From Flavobacterium jumunjinense (lineage in GTDB: Bacteria > Bacteroidota > Bacteroidia > Flavobacteriales > Flavobacteriaceae), in contig NZ_CP091285.1 of assembly GCF_021650975.2 (NCBI RefSeq), positions 3,410,001 through 3,474,000 of the forward strand: 64,000 bases of DNA, written 5' to 3'. Both the position numbers and the translations under genes were made by a program. Shown here in pieces: positions 35,873-45,301 of the stretch (within the stretch, counting starts at the first letter, position 1; each line of letters opens with the position of its first letter). A model generated the notes under the pieces. The model worked only from the letters and a program-made list of their open reading frames with translations, had not been told where the DNA came from and searched no databases.

Positions 35873-36736
35873 ATGAAGAAAGTTAAAATAATTGAATGTC
35901 CAAGAGATGCTATGCAAGGTATTAAGGACTTCATTCCCACAGAAAAAAAAGTGCAATATATTCAATCTCTTTTGAGAGTTGGTTTTGATACTATAGATTT
36001 TGGAAGTTTTGTTTCTCCAAAAGCTATTCCACAAATGCAAGATACAGCAGAAGTTCTTGCACAGCTAGATTTGTCTCAAACAAAGAGTAAATTATTAGCA
36101 ATTGTTGCCAATACAAAGGGAGCACAATTTGCATCTGTTCATCCAGAAATAAAATATTTAGGTTATCCTTTTTCTATTTCGGAAAACTTTCAAATGCGAA
36201 ACACACATAAGACAATTGCAGAATCTATAATTACATTACAAGAAATTTTAGAAATAGCAGATGTTAATAATAAAGAAGTAGTAACTTATATTTCAATGGG
36301 TTTTGGAAATCCTTATGGAGATCCTTGGAATGTTGATATAGTAGGAGAGTGGACAGAAAAATTGGCAAAAATGGGAGTTAAAATTTTATCTCTTTCCGAT
36401 ACTGTTGGAAGTTCAACTCCAGAAGTTATTGATTATCTTTTTTCAAATTTAATTCCAAAATATCCCAACATAGAATTCGGATCACATTTGCATACAACAC
36501 CCGATTCTTGGTTTGAAAAAATAGATGCAGCCTATAAAGCAGGTTGCCAAAGATTTGATGGGGCAATTAAAGGTTTTGGTGGTTGTCCAATGGCAAAAGA
36601 CGATTTAACAGGAAATATGCCAACTGAAAAAGTACTATCCTATTTTACTTCCAATAAAATAGATACAGATTGTCATGCAATTAGCTTTGAAAGTTCTTAT
36701 AATGAAGCGTTGAAAATTTTCGATAATTATCATTAA
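35873..36736 (+). CDS. Hydroxymethylglutaryl-CoA lyase
   Basis: 287 residues. It splits HMG-CoA into acetyl-CoA and acetoacetate in leucine breakdown. Family blocks are VKIIECPRDAMQGIKDFIPT at the start, FVSPKAIPQMQDT, ISMGFGNPYGDPWN, LSLSDTVGSSTP, FGSHLHTTPDSW (metal-binding His-x-His) and the Gly-rich flexible-loop block FDGAIKGFGGCPMAKDDLTGN with the catalytic Cys. It is placed after pyrD and before a small membrane-protein gene. Confidence 0.93.
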   Translation: MKKVKIIECPRDAMQGIKDFIPTEKKVQYIQSLLRVGFDTIDFGSFVSPKAIPQMQDTAEVLAQLDLSQTKSKLLAIVANTKGAQFASVHPEIKYLGYPFSISENFQMRNTHKTIAESIITLQEILEIADVNNKEVVTYISMGFGNPYGDPWNVDIVGEWTEKLAKMGVKILSLSDTVGSSTPEVIDYLFSNLIPKYPNIEFGSHLHTTPDSWFEKIDAAYKAGCQRFDGAIKGFGGCPMAKDDLTGNMPTEKVLSYFTSNKIDTDCHAISFESSYNEALKIFDNYH

Positions 36737-36786
36737 TTCGTTATTTATTATAAGTAAAGCATCAGAAGCGTTTAAAAATTTATTAG

Positions 36787-37185
36787 ATGAGTAATTTAAA
36801 ATTAGAAACGTATTTAAAATATCTAGGATGGTATGAAGTTTTTATACCTGCTTTTCTATTTATTTTCCTAACTTTATTTTTCATAATTAAATATTGTAAA
36901 GTAAAAGGTCCAAATTCAAAGTTTGCAACATTTTGTTTTTATATTCCAATGATAGGGTCTGCAATATTAGGAGTATTACTTTTCTACTCACCGTATTTTT
37001 GGTCAACTTTTGCAATTTATACAATAGTCTTCTTTTTGCTCAATATAAGCTCATTTAATGCTTTAGGGCAATCTATAGAAGATAAAACAGGAATGGGAGT
37101 TACTATGTTTTCGGGATTGATAAGTATGTCTATATTCTTTTTTTCGGGAATAGTTCGTTTTATTAATTTTTCTTTTTTTAGTTAA
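36787..37185 (+). CDS. Small four-helix membrane protein, unknown
   Basis: 132 residues with four hydrophobic segments: about 15-36 (YEVFIPAFLFIFLTLFFIIKY), 48-70, 72-92 (FAIYTIVFFLLNISSF) and 108-130. The protein is very hydrophobic, with basic inside loops. No named family is recognised. It starts 50 nt after the HMG-CoA lyase gene and is the last intact gene before a stretch of decayed DNA. Confidence 0.6.
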   Translation: MSNLKLETYLKYLGWYEVFIPAFLFIFLTLFFIIKYCKVKGPNSKFATFCFYIPMIGSAILGVLLFYSPYFWSTFAIYTIVFFLLNISSFNALGQSIEDKTGMGVTMFSGLISMSIFFFSGIVRFINFSFFS

Positions 37186-37186
37186 T

Positions 37187-37930
37187 CCTAAAAGCTAAAT
37201 ATTTTAAAAACGTCTCGCATATTTTTAGGAGTAGGTTTTTTATGGCTTCTATTTTTTACAAGTAAATAGATATAAATAACAAAACTAAAGAATAGAAATG
37301 AAATTTGTTTACCAATAATATTACCAAGCAAAAGACTACTATAATTGTATTCGGTGTAAAGTACTATCGTATAAAAGAAAACAGAATAGAAAAGACTTAT
37401 TACAGCTGTTGAAACTAAAATTTTTAAATAAATGTATTTTTTAGAAAACTTATAATTTAAGAATTCATAACATGGAATCTATGTATAAAAGACTTCTTCC
37501 TGTTAGAAATATATTTAAATCAAAATTAAAAATGGCTTTTAAATATTCTAAATTAATTGAATGCTCATCCATGATAACTTGTTCTAAGAAAATAATAGGA
37601 TAAGTGTGTTATTGCAATGTTAGAAAATATCAAGCCATAAATTAAGCTTCTTGTCTTTTTTAGACTTTCAGTATGGAATACTAAAAATACACAAAAAAGT
37701 GTTGAAGTAAAAAGTACAGACGAACCTGTAGAAAACACAAACAAATCGAAAAAAAAACATTATAAGCACTTCCTGCTAATATAGATTGTAAAACTCTATA
37801 GAACCTCAGAATATCAATAAAGGTGCAATTCCATATTTTTTTATTGATGAATACATAATTATTATCATCAATGTCATAATTAAAGTTTCAGTAAATAATA
37901 AAATTATTGCTTTTAAGTTTGTAAATGTTT
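37187..37930 (-). pseudogene. Decayed polytopic membrane-protein gene
   Basis: This fills most of the 885-nt gap 37186-38070. On the minus strand, successive frames give hydrophobic, coding-like stretches interrupted by stops and frameshifts: TLMIIIMYSSIKKYGIAPLL, DLFVFSTGSSVLFTSTLFCV, SLIYGLIFSNIAITHLSYYF, then after a shift INLEYLKAIFNFDLNIFL, and finally LKILVSTAVISLFYSVFFYT ending ...MRDVFKIFSF with a stop at 37187. At least three disruptions are needed. The family is not identified. Confidence 0.55.
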
Positions 37931-37983
37931 AATAACAAATGTATTGTATTTATCTCTATTTTTTATTGCTGTTTTTATTTTAA

Positions 37984-38063
37984 TTTATTCTAAATAAAGT
38001 TTGCTATTTTGATTTTAGTTATTATTTTTGCAGAAACAATTATTTTAAATAAATCTAAATAAA
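37984..38063 (+). promoter_or_regulatory. Promoter with two TCTAAATAAA repeats ahead of the metal-uptake operon
   Basis: TTG at 38001-38003, 19 nt spacing, TATTTTTG at 38023-38030. TCTAAATAAA occurs at 37989-37998 (just upstream of the -33 element, inside the near-palindrome TTTATTCTAAATAAA) and at 38054-38063 (between the transcription start and ATG 38071). The two copies are 65 bp apart. They could be operator halves for an iron-type repressor, which is inference. Confidence 0.5.
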
Positions 38064-38070
38064 TAATAAA

Positions 38071-39276
38071 ATGCGATTAACTAATTACTTTTTAGGTTCA
38101 CTTTCAATAGCTCTTTTCATATTAACATCATGTTCAGATAACGATGATGCTGTGCAAGAAAATAGTTTATCTGTTCCACAAACTTATACATTTGAAAGAA
38201 ACAGTGCAACAACTGTTGATTTTGGTGGACAAACGAGCAGAATATTAATGTTAGAAGAATTAGGGAATTATATTAAAGGACACGCAACAGCTGGAACAGT
38301 GGTAGATGTTGCTACTTTAGAAAACATGTATACAAATACAAATAATCCGTTTTCAACATCAGATTTAAATACTTCAGGAAAACAATTAAAAGATAAAACG
38401 GCGGCTTCAAAAGATTATTTTGTAAACTTTGGCGGAGGTGGTTCTTCAGCAGAACAAGTTGAAATAAGAAGCAATTTTGAAGCTCAATTTTTAAATGCTA
38501 ATGATGCAAGTCAAGGTAATGTTGCAGTTGCAGGTACAGCGGGTTCTTATGTAGATGGATCATCAACACGTCTTTTTGCAGCAAATGGAGTAGAGCCTCA
38601 ACAAATTTTATTAAAAGGATTAATGGGTGCTTGTTTAATGGATCAAGTGCTTAACAATTATTTAAGTGTTGCTGTTTTAGACGAAGCAACAAATAGAGTT
38701 GATAATACTAATAAAGTAGTAGTTACAGGAAAAAATTATACAAACATGGAGCACAAATGGGATGAAGCTTATGGTTACATCTATGGTGCAGGTGGAGGAA
38801 AATTTTGGGACAGCTACATTAACCAAGTAAATGCAGATGTTGACTTTAATAATGTTAAGGCAGATATAGAATTAGCTTTTAGAAAAGGTAGAGCTGCAAT
38901 TGTAGCAAATGATTATGCTGTTAGAGATGCACAAATTAAAATCATTAAAGAGCAATTAGCGAAGGTACCAGCAGTTAGAGCGGTATATTACTTAAAAAGC
39001 GGAAAAGCGAAATTAATTACGGATAATGGTGCAAAAGCATTTCATGCACTTTCAGAAGCTTACGGTTTCATCATGGCATTACGTTATACAAATAACCCAA
39101 GCACTGATGCACCTTATTTATCTAAAGCAGAAGTAAATGCAATCTTAGCAGATTTAGAAGCTGGAACAAATGGTTTTTGGGATGTGGATTACTTAAACGC
39201 AAACATTGATGCAATGGCAAATACAATTGCTACTCGTTTTGGATTTACAGTAGCACAAGCAGAGACAGTTAACTAA
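38071..39276 (+). CDS. DUF4856 lipoprotein of an imelysin-type uptake operon
   Basis: 401 residues. The lipoprotein signal is FLGSLSIALFILTSCSDND (lipobox LTSC). DUF4856 blocks: QTYTFERNSATTVDFGGQT, LNTSGKQLKDKTAASKDYF, DGSSTRLFAANGVEPQQILLKG, YTNMEHKWDEAYGYIYGAGG. The helical part with HKWDEAYGY recalls the imelysin fold of the next gene. Its function is not established; the operon with imelysin, HTTM and a TonB receptor points to metal (probably iron) acquisition. It is the first gene after the repeat-flanked promoter. Confidence 0.85.
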   Translation: MRLTNYFLGSLSIALFILTSCSDNDDAVQENSLSVPQTYTFERNSATTVDFGGQTSRILMLEELGNYIKGHATAGTVVDVATLENMYTNTNNPFSTSDLNTSGKQLKDKTAASKDYFVNFGGGGSSAEQVEIRSNFEAQFLNANDASQGNVAVAGTAGSYVDGSSTRLFAANGVEPQQILLKGLMGACLMDQVLNNYLSVAVLDEATNRVDNTNKVVVTGKNYTNMEHKWDEAYGYIYGAGGGKFWDSYINQVNADVDFNNVKADIELAFRKGRAAIVANDYAVRDAQIKIIKEQLAKVPAVRAVYYLKSGKAKLITDNGAKAFHALSEAYGFIMALRYTNNPSTDAPYLSKAEVNAILADLEAGTNGFWDVDYLNANIDAMANTIATRFGFTVAQAETVN

Positions 39277-39339
39277 AAATTAGTAATTGCTTAATTGGTA
39301 GTCCAATAATTTTAGATTAATTTCGCAAAAATTTAATAA

Positions 39340-40452
39340 ATGAATAAATTATTTTTTATACTTCTTTCTCTACTCGCTTTGGTTTCATGTTCGAGCGATA
39401 ATGATTCTAGTACAAGTGGAGACGATTATAACAGAACAGAATTACTGACAAATTGGGCAGATAATTTGATCATTCCTAGATTAACAAATTATCAAACGAA
39501 AGTAGCAACACTTCAAGCAAGTACAACAACTTTCACAACAACACCAGATCAAACGAGCCTAGATGTACTACGTACTGCATGGTTAGAAGCTTATAAAGCC
39601 TATCAGTATGTTGGATCATTCAATATTGGTAAAGCAGAAGAGATTAATTTTAATGCTGCTACCAATACTTATCCAACAAGTGCAACAGGAATTACAACTA
39701 ACATTACAAATGGAGGTTATAACTTTGCATTATTATCACAATATGATAAACAAGGTTTTCCAGCATTAGATTATATGTTAAACGGTTTAGCTGTTACAGA
39801 TGCTGAAATCATAGATTTCTATGTATCTAATGGAAACGCAACGGCTTACAAACAATATCTTACAGATTTATCAAATACATTAAAATCGAATATTGATTTA
39901 GTAGTTACAGATTGGAATACTTCTTACAGAGCAACTTATATTGCTAGTAATGGTAATGCAATTAGTAGTTCGGTTAATAAAACAATAAATAGTTTTGTGA
40001 AATACTATGAAAAAGATATTAGAGCTGGAAAAATTGGTATCTCGGCTGGAATATTTTCAACAGGAACAACTTTTCCAGAAAAAGTAGAAGCATATTATAA
40101 AAATGATGTCTCTAAAGAGCTTTTAAACGAATCTATTATAGCAACTAAAGATTTTTTTAATGGAAAACACTTTAATAGTGCTACAGTCGGTGTAAGTTTA
40201 AAATCGTATTTAGATTACTTAAATGCGGTTAGAGATGGTCAAAAATTGAGTGATATAATCAATAATCAATTTGCGACAATCAATTCGACAAACGCACTTT
40301 TAAGTGATAGTTTTTCAAATCAAGTAACTACAAATAATACTGCAATGCTTGCAAGTTATGATGAGTTACAAAGATTGGTAGTTAATTTTAAATTAGATAT
40401 GATGACTGCTTTCAACATAACAGTTGATTATGTAGATGCTGATGGCGATTAA
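39340..40452 (+). CDS. Imelysin-family lipoprotein (putative iron-regulated peptidase-like protein)
   Basis: 370 residues. The lipoprotein signal is FILLSLLALVSCSSDND. Imelysin blocks are LLTNWADNLIIPRLTNYQT, AWLEAYKAYQYVGSF and the central QGFPALDYMLNG. That last one corresponds to the GxHxxE-type motif of the family (GFHAIEYLLFG in classical members); here His is replaced by Pro and Glu by Asp, so the proposed metal site is altered. Imelysins bind iron or other metals at the outer membrane or in the periplasm. It lies 63 nt after the DUF4856 gene. Confidence 0.88.
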   Translation: MNKLFFILLSLLALVSCSSDNDSSTSGDDYNRTELLTNWADNLIIPRLTNYQTKVATLQASTTTFTTTPDQTSLDVLRTAWLEAYKAYQYVGSFNIGKAEEINFNAATNTYPTSATGITTNITNGGYNFALLSQYDKQGFPALDYMLNGLAVTDAEIIDFYVSNGNATAYKQYLTDLSNTLKSNIDLVVTDWNTSYRATYIASNGNAISSSVNKTINSFVKYYEKDIRAGKIGISAGIFSTGTTFPEKVEAYYKNDVSKELLNESIIATKDFFNGKHFNSATVGVSLKSYLDYLNAVRDGQKLSDIINNQFATINSTNALLSDSFSNQVTTNNTAMLASYDELQRLVVNFKLDMMTAFNITVDYVDADGD

Positions 40453-40463
40453 TTTATAAATTC

Positions 40464-41831
40464 TTGAAATTGATACAAGATTATTTAAATAAAAAATCAC
40501 AATCCATAACGCTAGCTTTCTTTAGGCTAGCGTTTGGTTTAATGATGCTATTTAGTATTATTAGATTTGTAAGTTATGGTTGGGTCGATAAATTCTATAT
40601 TCAACCAAAATTTCACTTCACTTTTTATGGTTTTGATTGGGTAAAACCATTTGGTTATTTTACTTATTTGTTATTTATAATTTGTGGTTTTTCAGCTTTT
40701 TTTGTAGCCATTGGTTATAAATATAGAATAGCAATTATTACTTTTTTCTTGAGTTTTACCTATATAGAACTCATGGATAAAACAACCTATTTAAATCATT
40801 ACTATTTTATTTCTTTAGTAAGTTTTATTCTTATTTTCTTGCCAGCCAATGCAACTTATTCTGTTGACGCTTATAGAAATGAAAAACTAAGGTTTAAAGT
40901 AATTCCAACTTGGACAATAGACATAATAAAAATAATGCTATGTATTGTCTATTTCTATGCAGGATTAGCAAAACTAAATTCAGATTGGTTAATAGAAGCT
41001 ATGCCATTAAAAATTTGGTTACCTAATCAGTCTAATGTTCCAATATTCGGAAGTTTTTTACACGAAACTTGGGTGCAATATGCCTTTAGTTGGACAGGAG
41101 CAGTTTACGACTTGATCATTCCGTTTCTTTTATTTAATAAACGAACACGAAATTTTGGATTCTTTTTCGTAGTTGTATTTCATATTGTAACAAAAATTTT
41201 GTTTCCTATTGGTGTTTTTCCATATGTGATGATAATTAGTACTTTAATCTTTTTTGATGCTTCTTTTCATAAAAAAGTGATGGATTCAATTTTCAGAATA
41301 TTTCGAATAAACGCTACTATTTTTGAAAGCGGAAGAAGTATACTTTCCAATATAAAGCTTCCAATAAATAAGATTAGAATTGGTTTTTTAGCCTTTTTTA
41401 TTTTCTTTCAAATAACTTTTCCTTTCCGATATTTGCTTTATCCAGACGAATTATTTTGGACAGAAGAAGGTTTTCGGTTTTCATGGAGAGTGATGCTAAT
41501 GGAAAAAGCAGGATATACGCAATTTTATGTGACAGACTCCAAAACAAAACAAACCAAACACATTGACAATAGTCGTTTTTTGACAGCGTTTCAAGAAAAA
41601 CAGATGTCATTTCAACCCGATTTTATATTGCAATATGCTCATTATTTGCATGACTATTATGAAAAGATAGGAATGAATGATCCTATTGTTACTGTGGATA
41701 GTTATGTAGCACTAAACGGACGATTGAGTAAACGCTACATAGACCCTAATATTGATTTAGCAAAAGAATACGAATCATTCCAACATAAAACTTGGATATT
41801 ACCATTTAACGATGAAATTAAAGGCTTATAA
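40464..41831 (+). CDS. HTTM-domain membrane protein (vitamin K-dependent carboxylase-like)
   Basis: 455 residues, read from a TTG start at 40464 (12 nt after the imelysin stop); the next in-frame Met lies inside the first membrane helix. It has about eight hydrophobic segments. The family signature MDKTTYLNHYYFISLVSFIL (the carboxylase-like K-x-YLNHYY motif) is followed by FYAGLAKLNSDWLIEAMPLKIW. The C-terminal soluble part is LTAFQEKQMSFQPDFILQYAHYL. HTTM proteins occur with imelysins in many Bacteroidota. The substrate is unknown. Its end overlaps the TonB receptor by 20 nt. Confidence 0.88.
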   Translation: MKLIQDYLNKKSQSITLAFFRLAFGLMMLFSIIRFVSYGWVDKFYIQPKFHFTFYGFDWVKPFGYFTYLLFIICGFSAFFVAIGYKYRIAIITFFLSFTYIELMDKTTYLNHYYFISLVSFILIFLPANATYSVDAYRNEKLRFKVIPTWTIDIIKIMLCIVYFYAGLAKLNSDWLIEAMPLKIWLPNQSNVPIFGSFLHETWVQYAFSWTGAVYDLIIPFLLFNKRTRNFGFFFVVVFHIVTKILFPIGVFPYVMIISTLIFFDASFHKKVMDSIFRIFRINATIFESGRSILSNIKLPINKIRIGFLAFFIFFQITFPFRYLLYPDELFWTEEGFRFSWRVMLMEKAGYTQFYVTDSKTKQTKHIDNSRFLTAFQEKQMSFQPDFILQYAHYLHDYYEKIGMNDPIVTVDSYVALNGRLSKRYIDPNIDLAKEYESFQHKTWILPFNDEIKGL

Positions 41832-44244
41832 TATTTTACTTTTACTAGTAACCACAACATTGTTTGCGCAAAATAGTGTGAAAGGAAAAGTAACCAATAA
41901 AGAAGGAAAAGGACTCGAATTTGTTGAAATTTATAACAAAGCAACTTATGAGTTCTTCAGTACAGATGAAAACGGAATCTTTGAAATTAAAAATTTAACT
42001 AAAGGAAACAACGTTATTGTTTTTTTTCAAGCGAATTATAAAATTAAAGAGATCACCATTGAAGCAGGTGTAAAAGAATTGAAAGTTGTTTTAGATGATT
42101 TGGAAACCAATCTTTCCGAAGTAGTACTTATTAAGCAAAATGAAAAATTATTTGCTATAAATAAATTGAAAGACATTGAAGAAACGGCGATTTATGCAGG
42201 AAAGAAAACAGAAGTAATTAGTTTAGACAAAATTACGGCCAATAAAGCTACAAACAATTCAAGACAGGTTTTTGCCCAAGTAGTTGGGTTAACCATTAAT
42301 GAGAGTAATGATGGTGGTTTACAATTGTCCTTAGGAGGTAGAGGTTTAGACCCAAATAGAACAGCTAATTTTAATACACGTCAAAATGATTACGATATTA
42401 GTGCTGACGTTTTAGGTTATCCTGAAAGTTATTATGCCACACCTACAGAAGCACTAGAAAGTATTCAAATTGTTCGTGGAGCAGCTTCTTTGCAATATGG
42501 AACTCAATTTGGTGGAATGATAAATTTTAAGATAAAGAAACCCGTTGAAAAACCAATAGAATTAGTAACAAGAACAACATTAGGGTCTTATAATTTGTTT
42601 ACTAACTTCACTAGTTTAAGTGGAACCAAAGGAAAATTTAGCTATTATACCTATTATAATTACAAGCAAGGAGATGGTTTTAGACCTAATTCTAAGTTCG
42701 ATTCGAAATCTTTTTTTGTTAATTTAAATTATCAATTCACAAAAAACACTTCGTTACATTTAGATTATACGCATTTCAATTATTTGGCACAACAAGCAGG
42801 TGGTTTAACCGATTTTATGTTTGCTCAAAACCCAGAACAAAGTAATAGATCAAGAAACTGGTTCAAAGTAGATTGGAATCTTTTTGCCTTACGTTTCAAG
42901 CATCATTTCGAACATAATGCCGATTTTTCATTGCAATTATTTGGTCTCGATGCATCAAGAAAGGCATTAGGATATCGTTCCAATCGAGTTTCAAATCCAG
43001 ATACAGAAGGAACAGTAAGAGATTTAATTCTAGGTGATTTTGTCAATTGGGGAGCAGAGGCACGTTATTTAAAAAAATATAAATTCTTTGGTAATGATAA
43101 TGCTTTTTTAATTGGAGCAAAATATTATCAGGCAAAAAATTCAGGTGTTCAAGGGCCAGGAAGCTCAGGAAGCGATGCTAATTTCGGCTTAGCAACTGCT
43201 GAATTTCCAAATTATAGAACCCAATCAGATTACGCATATCCCAATTTAAACTTTTCAGTTTTTGGAGAGAATATATTCAAAATAACACCTAAATTTTCAA
43301 TAACACCAGGGTTTCGATATGAGAATATAAAAACACAAGCAAACGGATTTTATAGAAAAATAAATACCGATTTGGCAGGAAACATATTGTTAGACGAAAC
43401 CGTGTTTGAGGAAAACATAAAAGAAAGAGATTTTTTCCTTTTTGGTTTAGGCTTAAGCTATAAAATGAATAACGGATTAGAAATATATGCCAATGCTTCT
43501 CAAAATTATCGATCTGTAACGTTTAATGACATTCGTACTGCAAACCCAAGTGCAGCAATAGATGAAAATTTAACTGATGAAAATGGTTATACTTCAGATA
43601 TTGGAGTTAGAGGAAAGTTACTAGATAATGTATCTTTCGATGCGAGTGTTTATGCTCTATATTACAATGATAAAATTGGTGAATACCTAACGCAAGTACC
43701 TAGTAGTGCAGCTCTTGTTAGATATAGAGACAATGTTGGAACAGCACTTACTTATGGATTTGAATCTTTAATTGATTGGAATATAAGCAAAACATTCTTT
43801 AGAGAAAATGATCATTTTATTTGGAGTGTATTTTCAAATTTAGCACTCACCAATTCAGAATATTTAGAGTCGGATATTAAAAATATAAAAGGAAATAAAG
43901 TAGAATTTGTTCCCAACTATAATTTAAAATTAGGAACCGGAGTAGGGTATAAAAACTTTTTAACAAGTGTACAGTTCACCTATGTTTCATCTCAGTTCAC
44001 AAATGCAGAAAATAATCCAATAGATGTTAATGATAATACCTATGGTATTTTTGGAGAAATACCAGCCTATAATGTATTAGATTTTTCATCTTCTTATAAA
44101 TGGAAAAATTTCAAATTAGAAGCAGGAGTTAATAATGTACTCAATAATTGGTATTTCACAAGGAGAGCAACTGGATATCCAGGACCAGGAATTATTCCAT
44201 CAGAACCAAGAGTTTTTTATGCAACATTAGAATTGGTTTTTTAG
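41812..44244 (+). CDS. TonB-dependent receptor with CarboxypepD_reg-like domain
   Basis: 810 residues. Signal peptide (YNILLLLVTTTLFAQ), N-terminal CarboxypepD_reg-like domain at about 22-95 (VKGKVTNKEGKGLEFVEIYN), plug at about 130-235 (VFAQVVGLTINESNDGGLQL...ALESIQIVRGAASLQYGTQFGG), then a beta-barrel ending ...VFYATLELVF with the C-terminal aromatic residue. It is shorter than SusC and has no SusD partner, like metal/siderophore receptors (FecA-like). The start codon overlaps the HTTM gene, so the two are coupled. The ligand is unknown. Confidence 0.9.
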   Translation: MKLKAYNILLLLVTTTLFAQNSVKGKVTNKEGKGLEFVEIYNKATYEFFSTDENGIFEIKNLTKGNNVIVFFQANYKIKEITIEAGVKELKVVLDDLETNLSEVVLIKQNEKLFAINKLKDIEETAIYAGKKTEVISLDKITANKATNNSRQVFAQVVGLTINESNDGGLQLSLGGRGLDPNRTANFNTRQNDYDISADVLGYPESYYATPTEALESIQIVRGAASLQYGTQFGGMINFKIKKPVEKPIELVTRTTLGSYNLFTNFTSLSGTKGKFSYYTYYNYKQGDGFRPNSKFDSKSFFVNLNYQFTKNTSLHLDYTHFNYLAQQAGGLTDFMFAQNPEQSNRSRNWFKVDWNLFALRFKHHFEHNADFSLQLFGLDASRKALGYRSNRVSNPDTEGTVRDLILGDFVNWGAEARYLKKYKFFGNDNAFLIGAKYYQAKNSGVQGPGSSGSDANFGLATAEFPNYRTQSDYAYPNLNFSVFGENIFKITPKFSITPGFRYENIKTQANGFYRKINTDLAGNILLDETVFEENIKERDFFLFGLGLSYKMNNGLEIYANASQNYRSVTFNDIRTANPSAAIDENLTDENGYTSDIGVRGKLLDNVSFDASVYALYYNDKIGEYLTQVPSSAALVRYRDNVGTALTYGFESLIDWNISKTFFRENDHFIWSVFSNLALTNSEYLESDIKNIKGNKVEFVPNYNLKLGTGVGYKNFLTSVQFTYVSSQFTNAENNPIDVNDNTYGIFGEIPAYNVLDFSSSYKWKNFKLEAGVNNVLNNWYFTRRATGYPGPGIIPSEPRVFYATLELVF

Positions 44245-44301
44245 AATAAGTTTGTTGCTTTTATATAAATGAGGTTTTAGAATTAAAATATATATACAAT
44301 G

Positions 44302-44326
44302 TAAAGCGGGCTTTAAGCCCGCTTTA
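44302..44326. terminator. Bidirectional terminator after the metal-uptake operon
   Basis: AAAGCGGG / CCCGCTTT stem with a 7-nt loop (CTTTAAG); GC-rich by local standards; between convergent genes. Confidence 0.8.
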
Positions 44327-44351
44327 TTAATCAAAAAAAGAATCTAAAATA

Positions 44352-45059
44352 TTAAAAATTTGCATTTATAAAATTTCTAAGATTTGGATCTTGTTGACTT
44401 AAGTAATTTCTATCATAAGGAGGACGGCTAGTACCCGAAAAATAAGCTTCAACACTAGTACCTAAATATTCTACTCTATTAGATAAAACATAAGCAGAAG
44501 AAGGATAAATACGATTTGCTCTCGCATTATTGTAAAGACTATTCACTGTAGAATTTCCGAAACCACCCGATAAATGCCTGTCATGATAATAATGAGTTAA
44601 TTCATGAGGTACCACACCAGAAGTAGATTGTTTAACTCTTCTATACGTAGTATAGTCGTTAATAACAACACGACCATTACTATAATACATTCCTCTACTA
44701 CCTGTAGGAGCTAAATATATACCCGTAACATTATCCATTTTGGCTAACGTAGTCGCTTTCATACCAGAAGCATACATCTGGTCGATTTCTTGTTTTGCAA
44801 GCGCAATAATGTCAGAAGGTGTGTTGGCATCTACAATGAGTCTAAAATTCCTGTAAATAGTTGTTGAAGCCTTTGATGTAGCAATTTTCTCATCAATTTC
44901 TGCATCAATTTTTGCAATTAAATTAGGATCAAGAGTTTCCCAAGTGTTCTCAAGATCTGCCGATTGCTCTACCGGTTTAGTGTTCGAGTCGTTTTCACAA
45001 CTTGTAAAGTACAAAGCTGCAACCAATGCTAACGAAAGTAGCTTTAGATTTTTTTTCAT
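44352..45059 (-). CDS. Lipoprotein metalloprotease-like (HExxHxxHxxH)
   Basis: 235 residues with a lipoprotein signal (LALVAALYFTSCEND, lipobox FTSC). Residues 152-162, HELTHYYHDRH, contain HExxH and a third His placed as in metzincins (HExxHxxGxxH), with the usual Gly replaced by His. The rest (GMYYSNGRVVINDYTTYR before, YLGTSVEAYFSGTSRPPYD after) gives a compact domain and a Met-turn is not obvious. The likely role is a secreted or surface zinc peptidase, unproved. It stands alone, convergent to the TonB receptor. Confidence 0.65.
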   Translation of the reverse strand: MKKNLKLLSLALVAALYFTSCENDSNTKPVEQSADLENTWETLDPNLIAKIDAEIDEKIATSKASTTIYRNFRLIVDANTPSDIIALAKQEIDQMYASGMKATTLAKMDNVTGIYLAPTGSRGMYYSNGRVVINDYTTYRRVKQSTSGVVPHELTHYYHDRHLSGGFGNSTVNSLYNNARANRIYPSSAYVLSNRVEYLGTSVEAYFSGTSRPPYDRNYLSQQDPNLRNFINANF

Positions 45060-45301
45060 TTGATAATTATTTGTTTGTTTATTTTGTAAATATATGGAAA
45101 CGAAATAATTATGAAAATTTTGTTGTATTTAATAACAATTTTATTAAAAATTAGTAATAACAGTAACAATTTGTGTTTTTTAACTTTAATTATATTTTTT
45201 ATATACTTTATAAGTGTTTTTACCGTATTTATTTACATTTAACTGTTTTGGCAAGAGACCTGGCCTAAAAAAAGATGAGATGCAATATAAGTCTCAAAAT
45301 A

